Part shown: one piece after another, positions 33,462-42,589 of the stretch
Position numbering within the stretch: the first letter of the stretch is position 1
Layout of the letters: each line of letters begins with the position of its first letter
From: Edaphobacter aggregans DSM 19364
Lineage (GTDB): Bacteria; Acidobacteriota; Terriglobia; Terriglobales; Acidobacteriaceae
Assembly (NCBI RefSeq): GCF_000745965.1
Contig: NZ_JQKI01000033.1
Span: 1 to 64,000 of the forward strand
Length of the DNA stretch: 64,000 bases
Direction: 5' to 3'
The notes under the pieces: model-generated
What the model was told of the DNA's origin: nothing
Database searches by the model: none
Seen by the model: only the letters and a program-made list of their open reading frames with translations
Program-made: the position numbers and the translations under genes

Positions 33462-36061
33462 TCCGGTGAAATGTTCTCCCAGTTGCGTGGGTACTCGGCC
33501 TTGCTCGAAAAGGCGTCTATCTTTGCCCGGCTATGTGCAAGCAGTCGCAAGCAGGCTGCCTTTTGGCTGCGCGTTCGCTTTGCGCTCGAATGGCAGTGAG
33601 TCTTGTAGACCGTTCCCGCATGGCGATACGCCTTACTGAGCCTGCCGTACCAGGGGGTGTTGTCCAGCGTTGCCGCAGCTTCCAGCTGTTCGGCAGAGGT
33701 GGCTTCGCTATCGACTACGAAATGCTCCGAGAGGCTGTCTCTCTCCGTCAGGAGGGCGGTACATTCTTTTTGTCCGAGTTCCAGAAGATGAGCCAGGCCG
33801 TCTCTTGCAAAGTCTGGACCGCGCAAATGTGCGAGATGGAGTGGAGCCGTGGTCAATAGTTGCCGCGCAGCAACTAAGTCGGTAACGCACCTTAACGTAA
33901 AGGACGAGCGCACCCCTAAAGCCTGACTCAAATCACTGGTTGCGCTGTTGGCGCGGGCGACGTGTTTTTCCGAATCAGAAAGAGACTTTGCTAAGGCCCG
34001 CAGGCTATCCATCGAATAGTCGGATAGGCCAAGGTCACGTAGCTTCTCGTCTTGTTTCTGAAATCGGGCCGGGATATTACTATCCAACAGCGCATCGCCG
34101 CCTGGCAGAGAAGAGAGCAGGGCGGTATACCGTTCGCAGGCACCTAGAAAGTGTTCTGTCGCCGCAAACCGGTTCTGTTCGGACAAGGTGCCGAGAAGGT
34201 CATAGTGGCAATCCTTGTCTCCATTGGGAATATTCGCTATCCATTGATCGACGCCGGTGAGCCAGTCGCCAACATCCACCTTTAATTCGACTGCAGCGGC
34301 CTGTGTGCCGAACCACTGATTTACGGTTCCCAGCCACTCGGTGACATCCACAGATGCGTGCAAGAACGTGCGGTTCAGGGCTTCGATGAGAGCGATGCGC
34401 CGGGTACATTGACTGCTTAGCGCGGGCAGAGCAGCCAATAACCGTTCTTGGTCAGCAAGACTTAGCTCTATATTGGGAAGCCAGCCCCACGGGTTCTCTT
34501 TCTTCTCGACAGCTCCCCCAGCCTCAGACATCCGACGCAGATGGGCGGCATACGTCAGTACCATGTCTTTGCGTTCGTGCAGCGCCCGATAGTCCCAGGT
34601 ATATGCCTCGGGAAAAGAAGCGGTACTGATGTCTCGTAGGGTCTCTGGTATCCCTTCCCGTAGTGCGTCGCGCTGCCAGATCAGCTCGAACGGCGTCCTT
34701 CCGATGGCCCCGTAGGGTGTATTCAGCAGCGAAACATATTTAGTAAGTTCGTCGCGCTTATAGTTCAGGAGTCCTTGTTTGTGGGCAAGCGTGGTGGGCG
34801 CTGAAAACCGGGTGGATGCTTGAATCCGATCTTCGAGTGATTTCAGCAGGCTCACCTTACTTGTCTTGTGGCTGTGCAGTTCGAGACAGAAATCTCCCAG
34901 GCCACAGTTATCGAGACGGCGTTTTACGACATTCAGCGCCGCCATCTTCTCCGCCACAAACAGAACACGCTTTCCGTTGCCAATCGACGCTGCAATCAGG
35001 TTTGTGATCGTTTGCGATTTACCTGTACCCGGAGGGCCTTCGATTACCAGATTCTTTCCTCGCGCTGCATCAATCAGTGCGCTATGTTGCGAGCTGTCGG
35101 CGTCGCAAACGATAGCGGGCACGTCGCCTTTGATGGCTTCTTCGTCAATATCAAATTCCGTTGCGAAAGATAGACCTTCGGCAGTGCTGCCAGAAAACAT
35201 ATCGACCAGTCGGGGATGCCTGTCTAAAGGCACATCGGACGGCCAGCGCTCCGCGTCCAGGTCCAAGTACATCAGAAGTTTGCCGAAGCTCAGAAGCGCG
35301 AGGGAAACCTGCCGGCAAATTCGCCAGTCGCGTTTCTGCTTCAGGATTGGAGCGAAACGCTCGAAATACTGCTCTGGCGTTTCCCCTTCCTCGATATATG
35401 GCATCTCCAGCCCGAAATCGCGCCGCAGCTTCTCGACAAGGGAAAGATTCGTAGTCAGATCCTCGCCGGTGTACTGTAGGCGAATCGAACGGTCCTCTTC
35501 TTTGGACTTCGGAGTAATCAGGGAGACAGGGATAACGAGAAGGGGAGCTTGGCGTATCTGTGTCGAGTCATCCGACTCGCGCCATTCTAGAAAACCGAAA
35601 ACCAGATGCAGAATGTTTGCACCCGATTCTTCGATGGCGGTCCTGGCACTGGTTCCAATCTTACGGATGATGGTTTCAAAATCTTCCTGGTAGTACAGAA
35701 CAGGCAGACATGCCGTTTGTCCGGTGCCTTTCACCAGATCGTAGGAGGTTGACCATCCAATTGCTTCGGCAAAGTCCTTTGCCGCAGGCTTCTCGCCCAA
35801 CTCCGCAATGTGCTCTTTGCTCGGCTCCGGGACCGGGACAAACGGAAACCTTTTATCGTCTAAAAGGCTCTGGTACACGGAGTCAAGATCGACATCAACA
35901 GTTCTGAGTGACGACCTCGCATGCCGAAAGCTAATCAACTTGTTTCGATTGGTAAGGTCGAGAAGACGCCGGCGGATGTTCTCCAACCCCCGCCGCACCA
36001 ATTCTGCCTGCGCTAGATCGACTGTTCCTACCTGTTTTCTGTCTGTACGGGCTTCGGGCAT
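33458..36061 (-). CDS. DUF4011 and helicase N-terminal half (Hhe-like, first part)
   Basis: An 867-residue frame. The N-terminus is a DUF4011 domain (RRLLDLTNRNKLISFRH) and the middle carries the helicase Walker A EGPPGTGKSQTITNL at about residue 340, followed by LFVAEKMAALNVV. A long helical insertion precedes the premature end. The missing helicase motifs and nuclease are in the next frame (30984-33461). The junction is either a frameshift that kills the gene or a natural split translated by termination-reinitiation at TTGA. A single-base change near 33455-33465 would join them. Confidence 0.78.
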   Translation of the reverse strand: MPEARTDRKQVGTVDLAQAELVRRGLENIRRRLLDLTNRNKLISFRHARSSLRTVDVDLDSVYQSLLDDKRFPFVPVPEPSKEHIAELGEKPAAKDFAEAIGWSTSYDLVKGTGQTACLPVLYYQEDFETIIRKIGTSARTAIEESGANILHLVFGFLEWRESDDSTQIRQAPLLVIPVSLITPKSKEEDRSIRLQYTGEDLTTNLSLVEKLRRDFGLEMPYIEEGETPEQYFERFAPILKQKRDWRICRQVSLALLSFGKLLMYLDLDAERWPSDVPLDRHPRLVDMFSGSTAEGLSFATEFDIDEEAIKGDVPAIVCDADSSQHSALIDAARGKNLVIEGPPGTGKSQTITNLIAASIGNGKRVLFVAEKMAALNVVKRRLDNCGLGDFCLELHSHKTSKVSLLKSLEDRIQASTRFSAPTTLAHKQGLLNYKRDELTKYVSLLNTPYGAIGRTPFELIWQRDALREGIPETLRDISTASFPEAYTWDYRALHERKDMVLTYAAHLRRMSEAGGAVEKKENPWGWLPNIELSLADQERLLAALPALSSQCTRRIALIEALNRTFLHASVDVTEWLGTVNQWFGTQAAAVELKVDVGDWLTGVDQWIANIPNGDKDCHYDLLGTLSEQNRFAATEHFLGACERYTALLSSLPGGDALLDSNIPARFQKQDEKLRDLGLSDYSMDSLRALAKSLSDSEKHVARANSATSDLSQALGVRSSFTLRCVTDLVAARQLLTTAPLHLAHLRGPDFARDGLAHLLELGQKECTALLTERDSLSEHFVVDSEATSAEQLEAAATLDNTPWYGRLSKAYRHAGTVYKTHCHSSAKRTRSQKAACLRLLAHSRAKIDAFSSKAEYPRNWENISPD

Positions 36062-36146
36062 AGGAATTTGCTCTGTTCATGCACCTTGAAAGGGGTAATC
36101 TGCGACTCCTCATCATAGAACGCAGGAGCAAATTCCTTATCTTTTC

Positions 36147-36635
36147 TTACAAGGGAACGCTGCTGGGCCTCCAAAGCTGTGCACGTTCTTGGAGCAGGGC
36201 GTCAATTTCCTTGTCTTTAACCTCAAGGACCCCCAACGACCGCTCCAGATCGTTCGTCAGACACCACTCCATATATTTGCCAAGGCTGCCGGAATGTTTG
36301 ACGTGTAGGTAGAACGTCCCTAGCGCCGGATAGCCTGACCCTCCGGTATACCGTTCCCAAGCGGCTTTCTTGGTCATGCCAGCAAAGAGTGCCAGCCATT
36401 GGAGAAGATAGCGTTCTGTCGTCAGTTGCTGTGCTCGCTGCAAAAGCTCGTCCCTTTTCTTCTCGCGCGCCTGTTCTACTTCGATTTCCCGTTGCTTTTT
36501 CTGTTGGCATTTAGGACAGTGGATCTCAGTTGAACTCTGGGTTCGATTCCAGTCGTCCATCTCGAACGTAAATGTCTCTGTCCCTTCACCACATTCGCAG
36601 GGGGCGGTTTCGGTCCGCATGATCTCCCAACTCAT
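36147..36635 (-). CDS. Zinc-ribbon-like hypothetical protein
   Basis: About 162 residues from the ATG at 36635, which has GAGGA upstream. Four Cys in two pairs (CEC near the N-terminus and CPKC about 30 residues on) suggest a zinc ribbon. A charged coiled-coil segment (QKKQREIEVEQAREKKRDEL) and a helical C-terminus follow. The start is preceded by a copy of the dispersed cargo repeat. It lies directly before the DUF4011-helicase gene on the same strand, with about 85 bases between, so it could be an accessory subunit of that system. No known family. Confidence 0.55.
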   Translation of the reverse strand: MSWEIMRTETAPCECGEGTETFTFEMDDWNRTQSSTEIHCPKCQQKKQREIEVEQAREKKRDELLQRAQQLTTERYLLQWLALFAGMTKKAAWERYTGGSGYPALGTFYLHVKHSGSLGKYMEWCLTNDLERSLGVLEVKDKEIDALLQERAQLWRPSSVPL

Positions 36636-36673
36636 CGTCTTGTCCTCATTCGATACCATCCATCCTTTCATTT

Positions 36674-36952
36674 TCAGGGGAGGGGAGGAAGGTTTCTCCC
36701 TGCTTGCAGTCGTCGATGCCACTGGCGTCTTCCGCCGCCCATCTTCAGCGGGCATATTCCTGCGCTGCGGGTCTTAATGAAAGTCATGCGAGCGACTGCA
36801 ACAATGGAATCGCCGGTCGCCTGCCGCAATCCGTCGATAGGCCAGAACTTCAGACCTTCCGGGGCCTGCTTTATCTTGAGCGTCAGCGCTGCGGGCACCC
36901 GTTTTTCGAGTGCGGTTTCGACCTGAAGGCGGATTGCTGCGGAGGCGGACAT
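36674..36952 (-). pseudogene. N-terminal remnant of an ImuA/SulA-like gene
   Basis: The first ~50 codons (MSASAAIRLQVETALEKRVP, then AALTLKIKQAP) read like the start of the RecA-like ImuA proteins that acidobacteria carry in mutasome operons. No P-loop follows; the frame runs into the zinc-ribbon gene region. It is divergent from the SRAP remnant, another SOS-related gene. Recognition rests on the N-terminal sequence only. Confidence 0.4.
36682..36755 (+). repeat. Dispersed cargo repeat, copy 1
   Basis: This reads GGGGAGGAAGG-TTTCTCCC, then a variable middle, GCGTCTTCCGCCGCCC and CAGCGGGCAT. Related copies lie at 40711-40775, 44938-45003 and partly at 48563-48600, all in the same orientation. 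Copies 1 to 3 sit 25-85 bases upstream of minus-strand cargo genes. It can form a GGAGG/CCTCC hairpin. Confidence 0.5.
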
Positions 36953-37102
36953 ATCGGTATATTCGCTTTATGTTCGCCTGACGCTGCGGGTCGCTGTCAA
37001 ACGGCATCTGAACCTCTTCTTGTGCAGAATCCGGCTAACCGCTTGTTGACAATGTGTTTGTTGACTGTAAGATTTTCTCTTTGGAAGACTTACACTTAGC
37101 TC

Positions 37103-37750
37103 ATGTGTGGCCGCTACCGCCGCAAATCCGACAAGCAGCGCATCGCCGACGCCTTCGAGGCAACTGCCGGTCTCGACGAGCTCGACCTCAGTTCCGGACG
37201 ACGATATTGCGCCTGGCTCCGTCCAGCCCGTCGTCTCCGTCAATCAGGACGGCGAGCGCCAGCTCGAACTCATGCGCTGGGGATTCAAGCTGCCCGACCG
37301 CCTTCTCTTCAACGCCCGCTCAGAAGGCATCGAGACCTCGAAGTTCTGGAAGGATGCTTTTCTCAAAGGCCGCGTCATCGTTCCTGCGGACTCGATCTTC
37401 GAATGGAAGGAGGTGCCAAAGGGCCAGAAAAAGCCGAATTACGAATTCACGCTCACAGGGCGGAGCCCTTTGGCATGGCGGGTGTCTGGAAACTCTGGAA
37501 GAACCCGAAGACCGATCAGTGGGAGCGCACATTCGCCGTTATCACTGGAGAGCCGAATGAATTGATGGCTCCCATTCACGACCGCATGACGACCTTTTTG
37601 GAGCCGCGCGATTACGCAGAATATCTAGGGAGCACCGAGAGGCCGCCTCTTCATCTACTTCGCATTCTGTCTGCCGACGAGGTGAGAGCAACGCTAATCA
37701 ACAAATCCGCCATCACCAATGAACAGGTGAGCTTGTTTGACAGCCAATGA
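37103..37750 (+). pseudogene. SRAP (YedK/HMCES-type) peptidase, two frameshifts
   Basis: The frame starts MCGRYRRKSDKQ with the catalytic Cys2 of SRAP proteins, which crosslink to abasic sites in single-stranded DNA. Near 37195 the family sequence moves to another frame (DDDIAPG, ELMRWGFKLP, NARSEG, CLEF-like DSIFEWK). Near 37458 it returns to the first frame (GMAGVWKLWKNP, MAPIHDRM with the catalytic His region). Two compensating shifts inside the conserved core mean a decayed gene or sequencing error. Upstream, TTGTTGAC is repeated with 15-base spacing near 37045-37068, possibly a promoter or operator. Confidence 0.75.
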
Positions 37751-37757
37751 CACGGCT

Positions 37758-40628
37758 CTACGTTTCACTTTGGTATTTCTGATCGCGATGCACGAACGCC
37801 GGTCGTGTACCTTCTAGCACCGTAATACTAAGAAGGTTCGTTGTCGGGTTCTCGATCGAGCCAGAAGTGTAGGTCACCTTGTTGCGATTGTTCTGTTTGT
37901 CGATCTGCGAGTGAATGATCTGGTCGGCGTCGCACACGACCGCCAAGTTCGGATTATGAGTGACGACAATAACTTGACGGCGATTCCGTGCCTCACGCAG
38001 GCAAGCAACCAACATGTCGTAGACCGTCTGATTATCAAGATTGTCTTCCGGCTGGTCGATGATGAGCGGAATGTCCCGGCGGTCTATCAGCAAATAGAAA
38101 ATTAGCAGCAGAGTTCCGCGTTCGCCCGGCGACAGCTCATCAATGTTCTTCCCGGCCCATTTGAGTTGATACTTCGGCACGAGGTACGACAGGTCGAAAA
38201 TCGCATCGAGGAGTGCAACCGGGTCAATACCCTGCCGGAGCTGTTCAATCAGCGGGTACGAACTGTGCGGTGTAGAGCGAAAGTCGATCTCGAAACGACT
38301 CATCAGGTCAGAACTGAACTTCGTGACACCTGCCGAGGTTTGGAGATCGGCTTGTTCAATTAATTCCTTGAGAACACGCTTGCCATCATCAACCCCGCAA
38401 AACGTTCCTTTTCGTCCCTGATTCACCTTCGCTAGAATGATCTCTTCCCAGCGAGAAGCGATGATGCTGGCATCGAACTCCATCTGGAACTGACTCTTCG
38501 CCACTTGATGACTCATGATGAATATCTGCACAGGATGATAGAGCGCCCGATAAATGCCGACCGTGGCCTCAATCTGCGTGAAGATCTCCTTCACCTTTTC
38601 TGTACGAGCCGTCCGCGCTGCAGCCAGTTGATTTGGAACATCGTTTAATTCCTGAATCTGTGTTTCGACGTAAGCGAGAGTATCTCGCGCGGTAGCTTCA
38701 CCAACGATCTCGGCCCGGCGGTCCGTCCACACGCGCAATGCCTCACCGTACTTCTGATACGCGCTGTTCGGCGCGTCAAGTTGTTCCGTCAATGAATCGA
38801 TTATGTTCTTCAGCGTTTGCAGTTCTGTGTTCGCCGCCGTGATCTTTTCGTCTTCCTCTTCAAGCAGTTTATTTGCCCCATCGTTCGCGACCGTCACCGC
38901 TGACTGATTTTGCGTCACTGTCACCAGCGACGCCGGATCGATACCTAGAACCTTGCAATCATTCTCCAAGTTCCGCAACAACGCCTGGTACGTAGACGTG
39001 AAGTTCTGCAACAACTGGATGACCCGTGCTGCGCTGGCGACCTGGGTCGCGGCCGTCTTCTTCACGCCGTCCGATGCACGGATTGTCGCCTGAAAAGCGT
39101 CGCGTTTTTGGTTGGCCTCCGCGATCTGCTGACTGATGGCCTCCATTGCCGCCTGCTGGGCGGGGTCAGTCTCCGGTTTCAACACCTCCGCTGGCTTCAG
39201 ATCGTCGTGCGCTTTGAGTTCGCGCTCTTTGCTCGCTTTCAAATTGAGCAAAAGTTGCCGGTTCGCGGCTGATGAGCGACCTTCGAGTTCCAAAATCCGC
39301 ACATTGATCTCGTGCAGCTCGGTACGCAGTGTCGTGATCCGTTCTTCAATGGGCTCGGTCTGGAAGCGAATCAGATCATCCAGCGATTCTGCGTTCAGCT
39401 TCTTGTGTTCCGCGACGTGCGAGAAAATGACCGATTTCAGTTCTGCATCGAACTGGCTGCCCGGCGTATTGTTCACTTCGTTGCAGATTTCTTCGAGATA
39501 GCTCTGCGGGATGTAGGAGACATCGCGCGGCATGTCAGCGTCTGTCGGCTCCGAGAGTTTTCGTATCACCGAGTGCCCGTTCCGCCAGATTAGCGTCGCC
39601 TCAAACTCACGTGCCTTGTTGTTCTTGGCCTGTCGAAATTTGCGATCGCTCAAAAAGGAGAACGATTCCGCGGACTCGCAGTTACCCAACAGGCCAATGG
39701 CTTCAGCAAGCGCCGTTTTGCCGCTACCCTTATTGCCGATGATCGCAACCAGCCCGGGATTGATCGGCACAAGGCCATCGAACCACTCTTCGTTCAGCTT
39801 GGAATTCGCCACTTTTTCGAAGCTGATGCTCTGGATATACTTCGTTGGGTTGGCATCGATCCGAGTCATCTCTGGCGGCTCATCCCCAATATACGCGCGG
39901 TGCGGATCACTCTTGAGCTGCTGGAATGTACGAAAACTGGGGTCTCCCTTAATCCAGCAATACGCCTTTGGCAGATAGGAGGAGATATTGTGGTTATCCG
40001 AACCCATGATGAGAGGGAGCCGGTGCTTGATGCTGGGAAATACCGTCTTCTCGTATATTTCCCGATCGCCCACTTGTCCAAGCTCTAGGATGTCGATGTG
40101 GGTGCGTGCCAGATCGGCCTTAAACTCCATTTTGAATTTTGTGTTTCCGACGTTTTCGATGGAATTGGTCTTCTTGCCGGCATGAACCGTAACGATCCCA
40201 CCCAATTCGTGAATCTTCTCCGCGCCGTCAGTGAACGGCACATAGATTTTTTCGTCGCCGCCCTTTTTCTGAATGTCCTCTGTCGTCAGTTCGAGCTTGC
40301 CACTCAGCTTTGTCCAGAGGTCCGCTAGGTTGGCGTCCTCTGGGAAGATCCCGATGTAGTGAACCGTCTCCTTGCCACCGAGTTCGGAACGAAACTCAAT
40401 CCCCGGAAGCACGGTGAGTTTGTCGCCGCCCAGCTTTTGCAGTTCCTTAATGCGATCCACATCTATCGTGTGGTGATCCGTGATCGCTACCACTTCCACG
40501 CCCGTAGCGAGGAGTCCGTCGACAATTTGCTGATTCGTGAGACTTTTGTTGTCGTAGTCGTAAGATGCTGGGGTATGAAAGTGCAAGTCCCACTTTCCCC
40601 ACATAGAACCAATAGCACGAAAAGCCAC
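37758..40628 (-). CDS. PHP-domain SMC-like ATPase (PplA-like defence protein)
   Basis: About 956 residues. I prefer the GTG at 40628 because GGAGG lies five bases upstream. The N-terminal PHP phosphoesterase has the metal ligands WDLHFHTP, ITDHHT, PGIEF, VHAGK and GSDNHN. An SMC/RecF-like ATPase follows: Walker A GNKGSGKTALAEA at about residue 290, long coiled coils (about 400-720), signature LSPGERG, Walker B IIDQPEDNLDN and H-loop VVTHNPN. PHP-SMC proteins are the single-gene Ppl defence type and related DNA-end nucleases. All catalytic residues look intact. Two unknown genes lie upstream on the same strand. Confidence 0.85.
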   Translation of the reverse strand: MAFRAIGSMWGKWDLHFHTPASYDYDNKSLTNQQIVDGLLATGVEVVAITDHHTIDVDRIKELQKLGGDKLTVLPGIEFRSELGGKETVHYIGIFPEDANLADLWTKLSGKLELTTEDIQKKGGDEKIYVPFTDGAEKIHELGGIVTVHAGKKTNSIENVGNTKFKMEFKADLARTHIDILELGQVGDREIYEKTVFPSIKHRLPLIMGSDNHNISSYLPKAYCWIKGDPSFRTFQQLKSDPHRAYIGDEPPEMTRIDANPTKYIQSISFEKVANSKLNEEWFDGLVPINPGLVAIIGNKGSGKTALAEAIGLLGNCESAESFSFLSDRKFRQAKNNKAREFEATLIWRNGHSVIRKLSEPTDADMPRDVSYIPQSYLEEICNEVNNTPGSQFDAELKSVIFSHVAEHKKLNAESLDDLIRFQTEPIEERITTLRTELHEINVRILELEGRSSAANRQLLLNLKASKERELKAHDDLKPAEVLKPETDPAQQAAMEAISQQIAEANQKRDAFQATIRASDGVKKTAATQVASAARVIQLLQNFTSTYQALLRNLENDCKVLGIDPASLVTVTQNQSAVTVANDGANKLLEEEDEKITAANTELQTLKNIIDSLTEQLDAPNSAYQKYGEALRVWTDRRAEIVGEATARDTLAYVETQIQELNDVPNQLAAARTARTEKVKEIFTQIEATVGIYRALYHPVQIFIMSHQVAKSQFQMEFDASIIASRWEEIILAKVNQGRKGTFCGVDDGKRVLKELIEQADLQTSAGVTKFSSDLMSRFEIDFRSTPHSSYPLIEQLRQGIDPVALLDAIFDLSYLVPKYQLKWAGKNIDELSPGERGTLLLIFYLLIDRRDIPLIIDQPEDNLDNQTVYDMLVACLREARNRRQVIVVTHNPNLAVVCDADQIIHSQIDKQNNRNKVTYTSGSIENPTTNLLSITVLEGTRPAFVHRDQKYQSET

Positions 40629-40710
40629 GTGTGCCTCCAAAACTTACTCGACAGGCATTCCGAAGAAGGCATAGATGTCTGCAATGATTCCTATATCCTA
40701 CGCCGTGGTG

Positions 40711-40775
40711 GAGGGAGGAGGTTTTCCTCCGCGCTGCGACCCCTGCACGGTCTCCGCTCCCAGTTCAGCGGGCAT
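40711..40775 (+). repeat. Dispersed cargo repeat, copy 2
   Basis: GAGGGAGGAGGTTTTCCTCC, a variable middle and CAGCGGGCAT match copies 1 and 3 in order and orientation. It begins 83 bases upstream of the PHP-SMC gene start. Confidence 0.5.
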
Positions 40776-40831
40776 GTTCGAGACTGCTATAAAACTCTAT
40801 TCACGGCACCGTTCCAGCTAACCCCGTTGTC

Positions 40832-41611
40832 TTATGAGGCAGACACCGTATCGCCACTTTCGTCAGCGGAGATGAAGTCTAGGAACCGTTCTCCAAAATC
40901 CGATATGCTCCGTGTCGTGAATGGAGCTTTCTCAAAATACTTCGAAAACGCGTCAGCAAGCCCCCGCGCATAACGCTCCGGTGACTGGGATGACGTTGGA
41001 GTAACGGGAACACTCAGATCAAATTTCCTAAGCCCATGCACTTCACGGATCAGGCCGAATCCCACCAGCCGAGCAACGCTAGGTTTCGCGATTTCTTTAA
41101 ATGAAAGACTGCGATAAGGTTCAGGCAATTTTTTGGCCGCCGAGATCGCTTTGAGAAGTTTCAGATCTTCCAGACTGAGATCGCGGAGCGTCCTAACGTA
41201 CTGCTCCGTATCGTCCTCCTTGAAATCGCTGCTCCCGCTGTTGGCAAGAGCGTCCCCAAACATCTTCAATTTCTCTTTCTGATGGGTCGCGTGAAGTCTT
41301 TCGAGAATCAGCGTCAACAAGGAATGAAACTCTTCGGATTCGTAATAATTCATGTCGGGAATCCGGTCCTCGATTCGCTTCTGTTGAGCGTGAAGTTCGG
41401 TAGCTACTTGAAGGAAGCGTTCCTCAAAGCGAGCGGGACTGTTACTCAGGAGGCTCGTTAACATCTGGGCGACAAATGGCATTTGTGCAAATGCCGCCGC
41501 GACGCCAGCAGACAATCCCAATCGGGCTAATCGGTCAGGCAGATAGGATTCCGCTTCCTTGTCTTCCTTGGCTCGCTGGATCACAACGCCAACCGGATCA
41601 TCAATCGCCAT
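40832..41611 (-). CDS. Helical protein of unknown function, PHP-SMC neighbour
   Basis: About 259 residues from the ATG at 41611, six bases after GGAG. A hydrophobic segment (about 34-52, GLSAGVAAAFAQMPFVAQML) could insert in a membrane. A long helical middle follows (about 55-120), then a winged-helix-like part (SLEDLKLLKAISAAKK, then VARLVGFGLIREV). I do not recognise the family. It lies 200 bases upstream of the PHP-SMC gene on the same strand. Confidence 0.6.
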   Translation of the reverse strand: MAIDDPVGVVIQRAKEDKEAESYLPDRLARLGLSAGVAAAFAQMPFVAQMLTSLLSNSPARFEERFLQVATELHAQQKRIEDRIPDMNYYESEEFHSLLTLILERLHATHQKEKLKMFGDALANSGSSDFKEDDTEQYVRTLRDLSLEDLKLLKAISAAKKLPEPYRSLSFKEIAKPSVARLVGFGLIREVHGLRKFDLSVPVTPTSSQSPERYARGLADAFSKYFEKAPFTTRSISDFGERFLDFISADESGDTVSAS

Positions 41612-41766
41612 AGCATTCTCCAATTCAAGATCTTATCCCGTCGAATGGTACGAGGAGTGTTTAGTCTGAAATTGCGCTTCTGATCGACTTGGGCGTTTGT
41701 CAGGAATAATGCAACCGCAGCCTGAATGAGCATCACGGCGCTTGGGCAGGCCATAACTTCGGAGCA

Positions 41767-42528
41767 TCATTTGATCCAGCGGGAAATGAGACTCGCCACA
41801 TGCGGGTATTGTTGATGGATCTTCTCTGCTAGATCACCCGCTGTATTCATCAGCGTTGCCCATTTCTGCAACTTGTCTACAGAATTCGCACCTCGAGCAT
41901 GTGCATTACGTAGCTCTAGCGCAGCGGTCTGCAATTCAGAGTTTCCTTCAGAGATTCGGTCAATATCGTGAAGAAGCTGTGTAGTGATGTTGTTGGTTGT
42001 CTGAACAGTTGAGTTGATATATGCGTTGCCAACCGAACCATTGAAAATATTGTTTGTTGTATTTCCTCCAGCAGTGCGCTTTGCTTGGATTGTTTTCATC
42101 TTCAACTCCCGAAGTCTATTAGTGCCTTCTCTCACAAGCTGCGCCGCGAGCCGTTGACGCTCTCTTGCGTACGCACCTTGAACGGCTTGGACCTGATGCC
42201 CTTTAATCGCCGGCGGAAATTGCAGTTGATTGGGACCAGCCGTGAGACTCCAAAACTCTTTAATCATGTCCGCTTCAAAGGCCGTATCAATTGAGTAATC
42301 CCAGATGACTACGGATTCGATGTATTTCTCAATTGTCCTGCTGAGACGAAACTTCATCGAATATAATGCTGCATCCTTGTAGGCAATGGTTGTGGCCGCG
42401 GCGTTGTGTGTAGAACGCGCCTTGTATAGAATTTCACGTTTGTGCTGCTCGATCTCATCAATGGTTTTCTCATACACTTCGACCATGAGTGAGTGCAGAT
42501 GTTTTTTGAATTCTGCATTAAGTGGCAT
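41767..42528 (-). CDS. Unknown protein with Asn/Gly beta-type repeat segment
   Basis: About 253 residues from the ATG at 42528. The N-terminal half is helical and charged. The middle (about 160-185) is NNIFNGSVGNAYINSTVQTT followed by NNIT, a short Asn/Gly repeat of the kind seen as a beta linker or oligomerising turn in AbiTii-like and other conflict proteins. The C-terminus is helical. It is first of three minus-strand genes leading to the PHP-SMC ATPase. Function unknown. Confidence 0.55.
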   Translation of the reverse strand: MPLNAEFKKHLHSLMVEVYEKTIDEIEQHKREILYKARSTHNAAATTIAYKDAALYSMKFRLSRTIEKYIESVVIWDYSIDTAFEADMIKEFWSLTAGPNQLQFPPAIKGHQVQAVQGAYARERQRLAAQLVREGTNRLRELKMKTIQAKRTAGGNTTNNIFNGSVGNAYINSTVQTTNNITTQLLHDIDRISEGNSELQTAALELRNAHARGANSVDKLQKWATLMNTAGDLAEKIHQQYPHVASLISRWIK

Positions 42529-42589
42529 AACCTTCACCTTCGCGAAGCTCTAGCACAGTGCGCCACGCCTGTATTTGGAGCCTTGACGT

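Noticed and set aside
34866-35693. 275-residue plus-strand frame opposite the DUF4011-helicase gene
   Set aside because: It is a shadow of the helicase coding sequence; Ser/Arg-rich with no domain.
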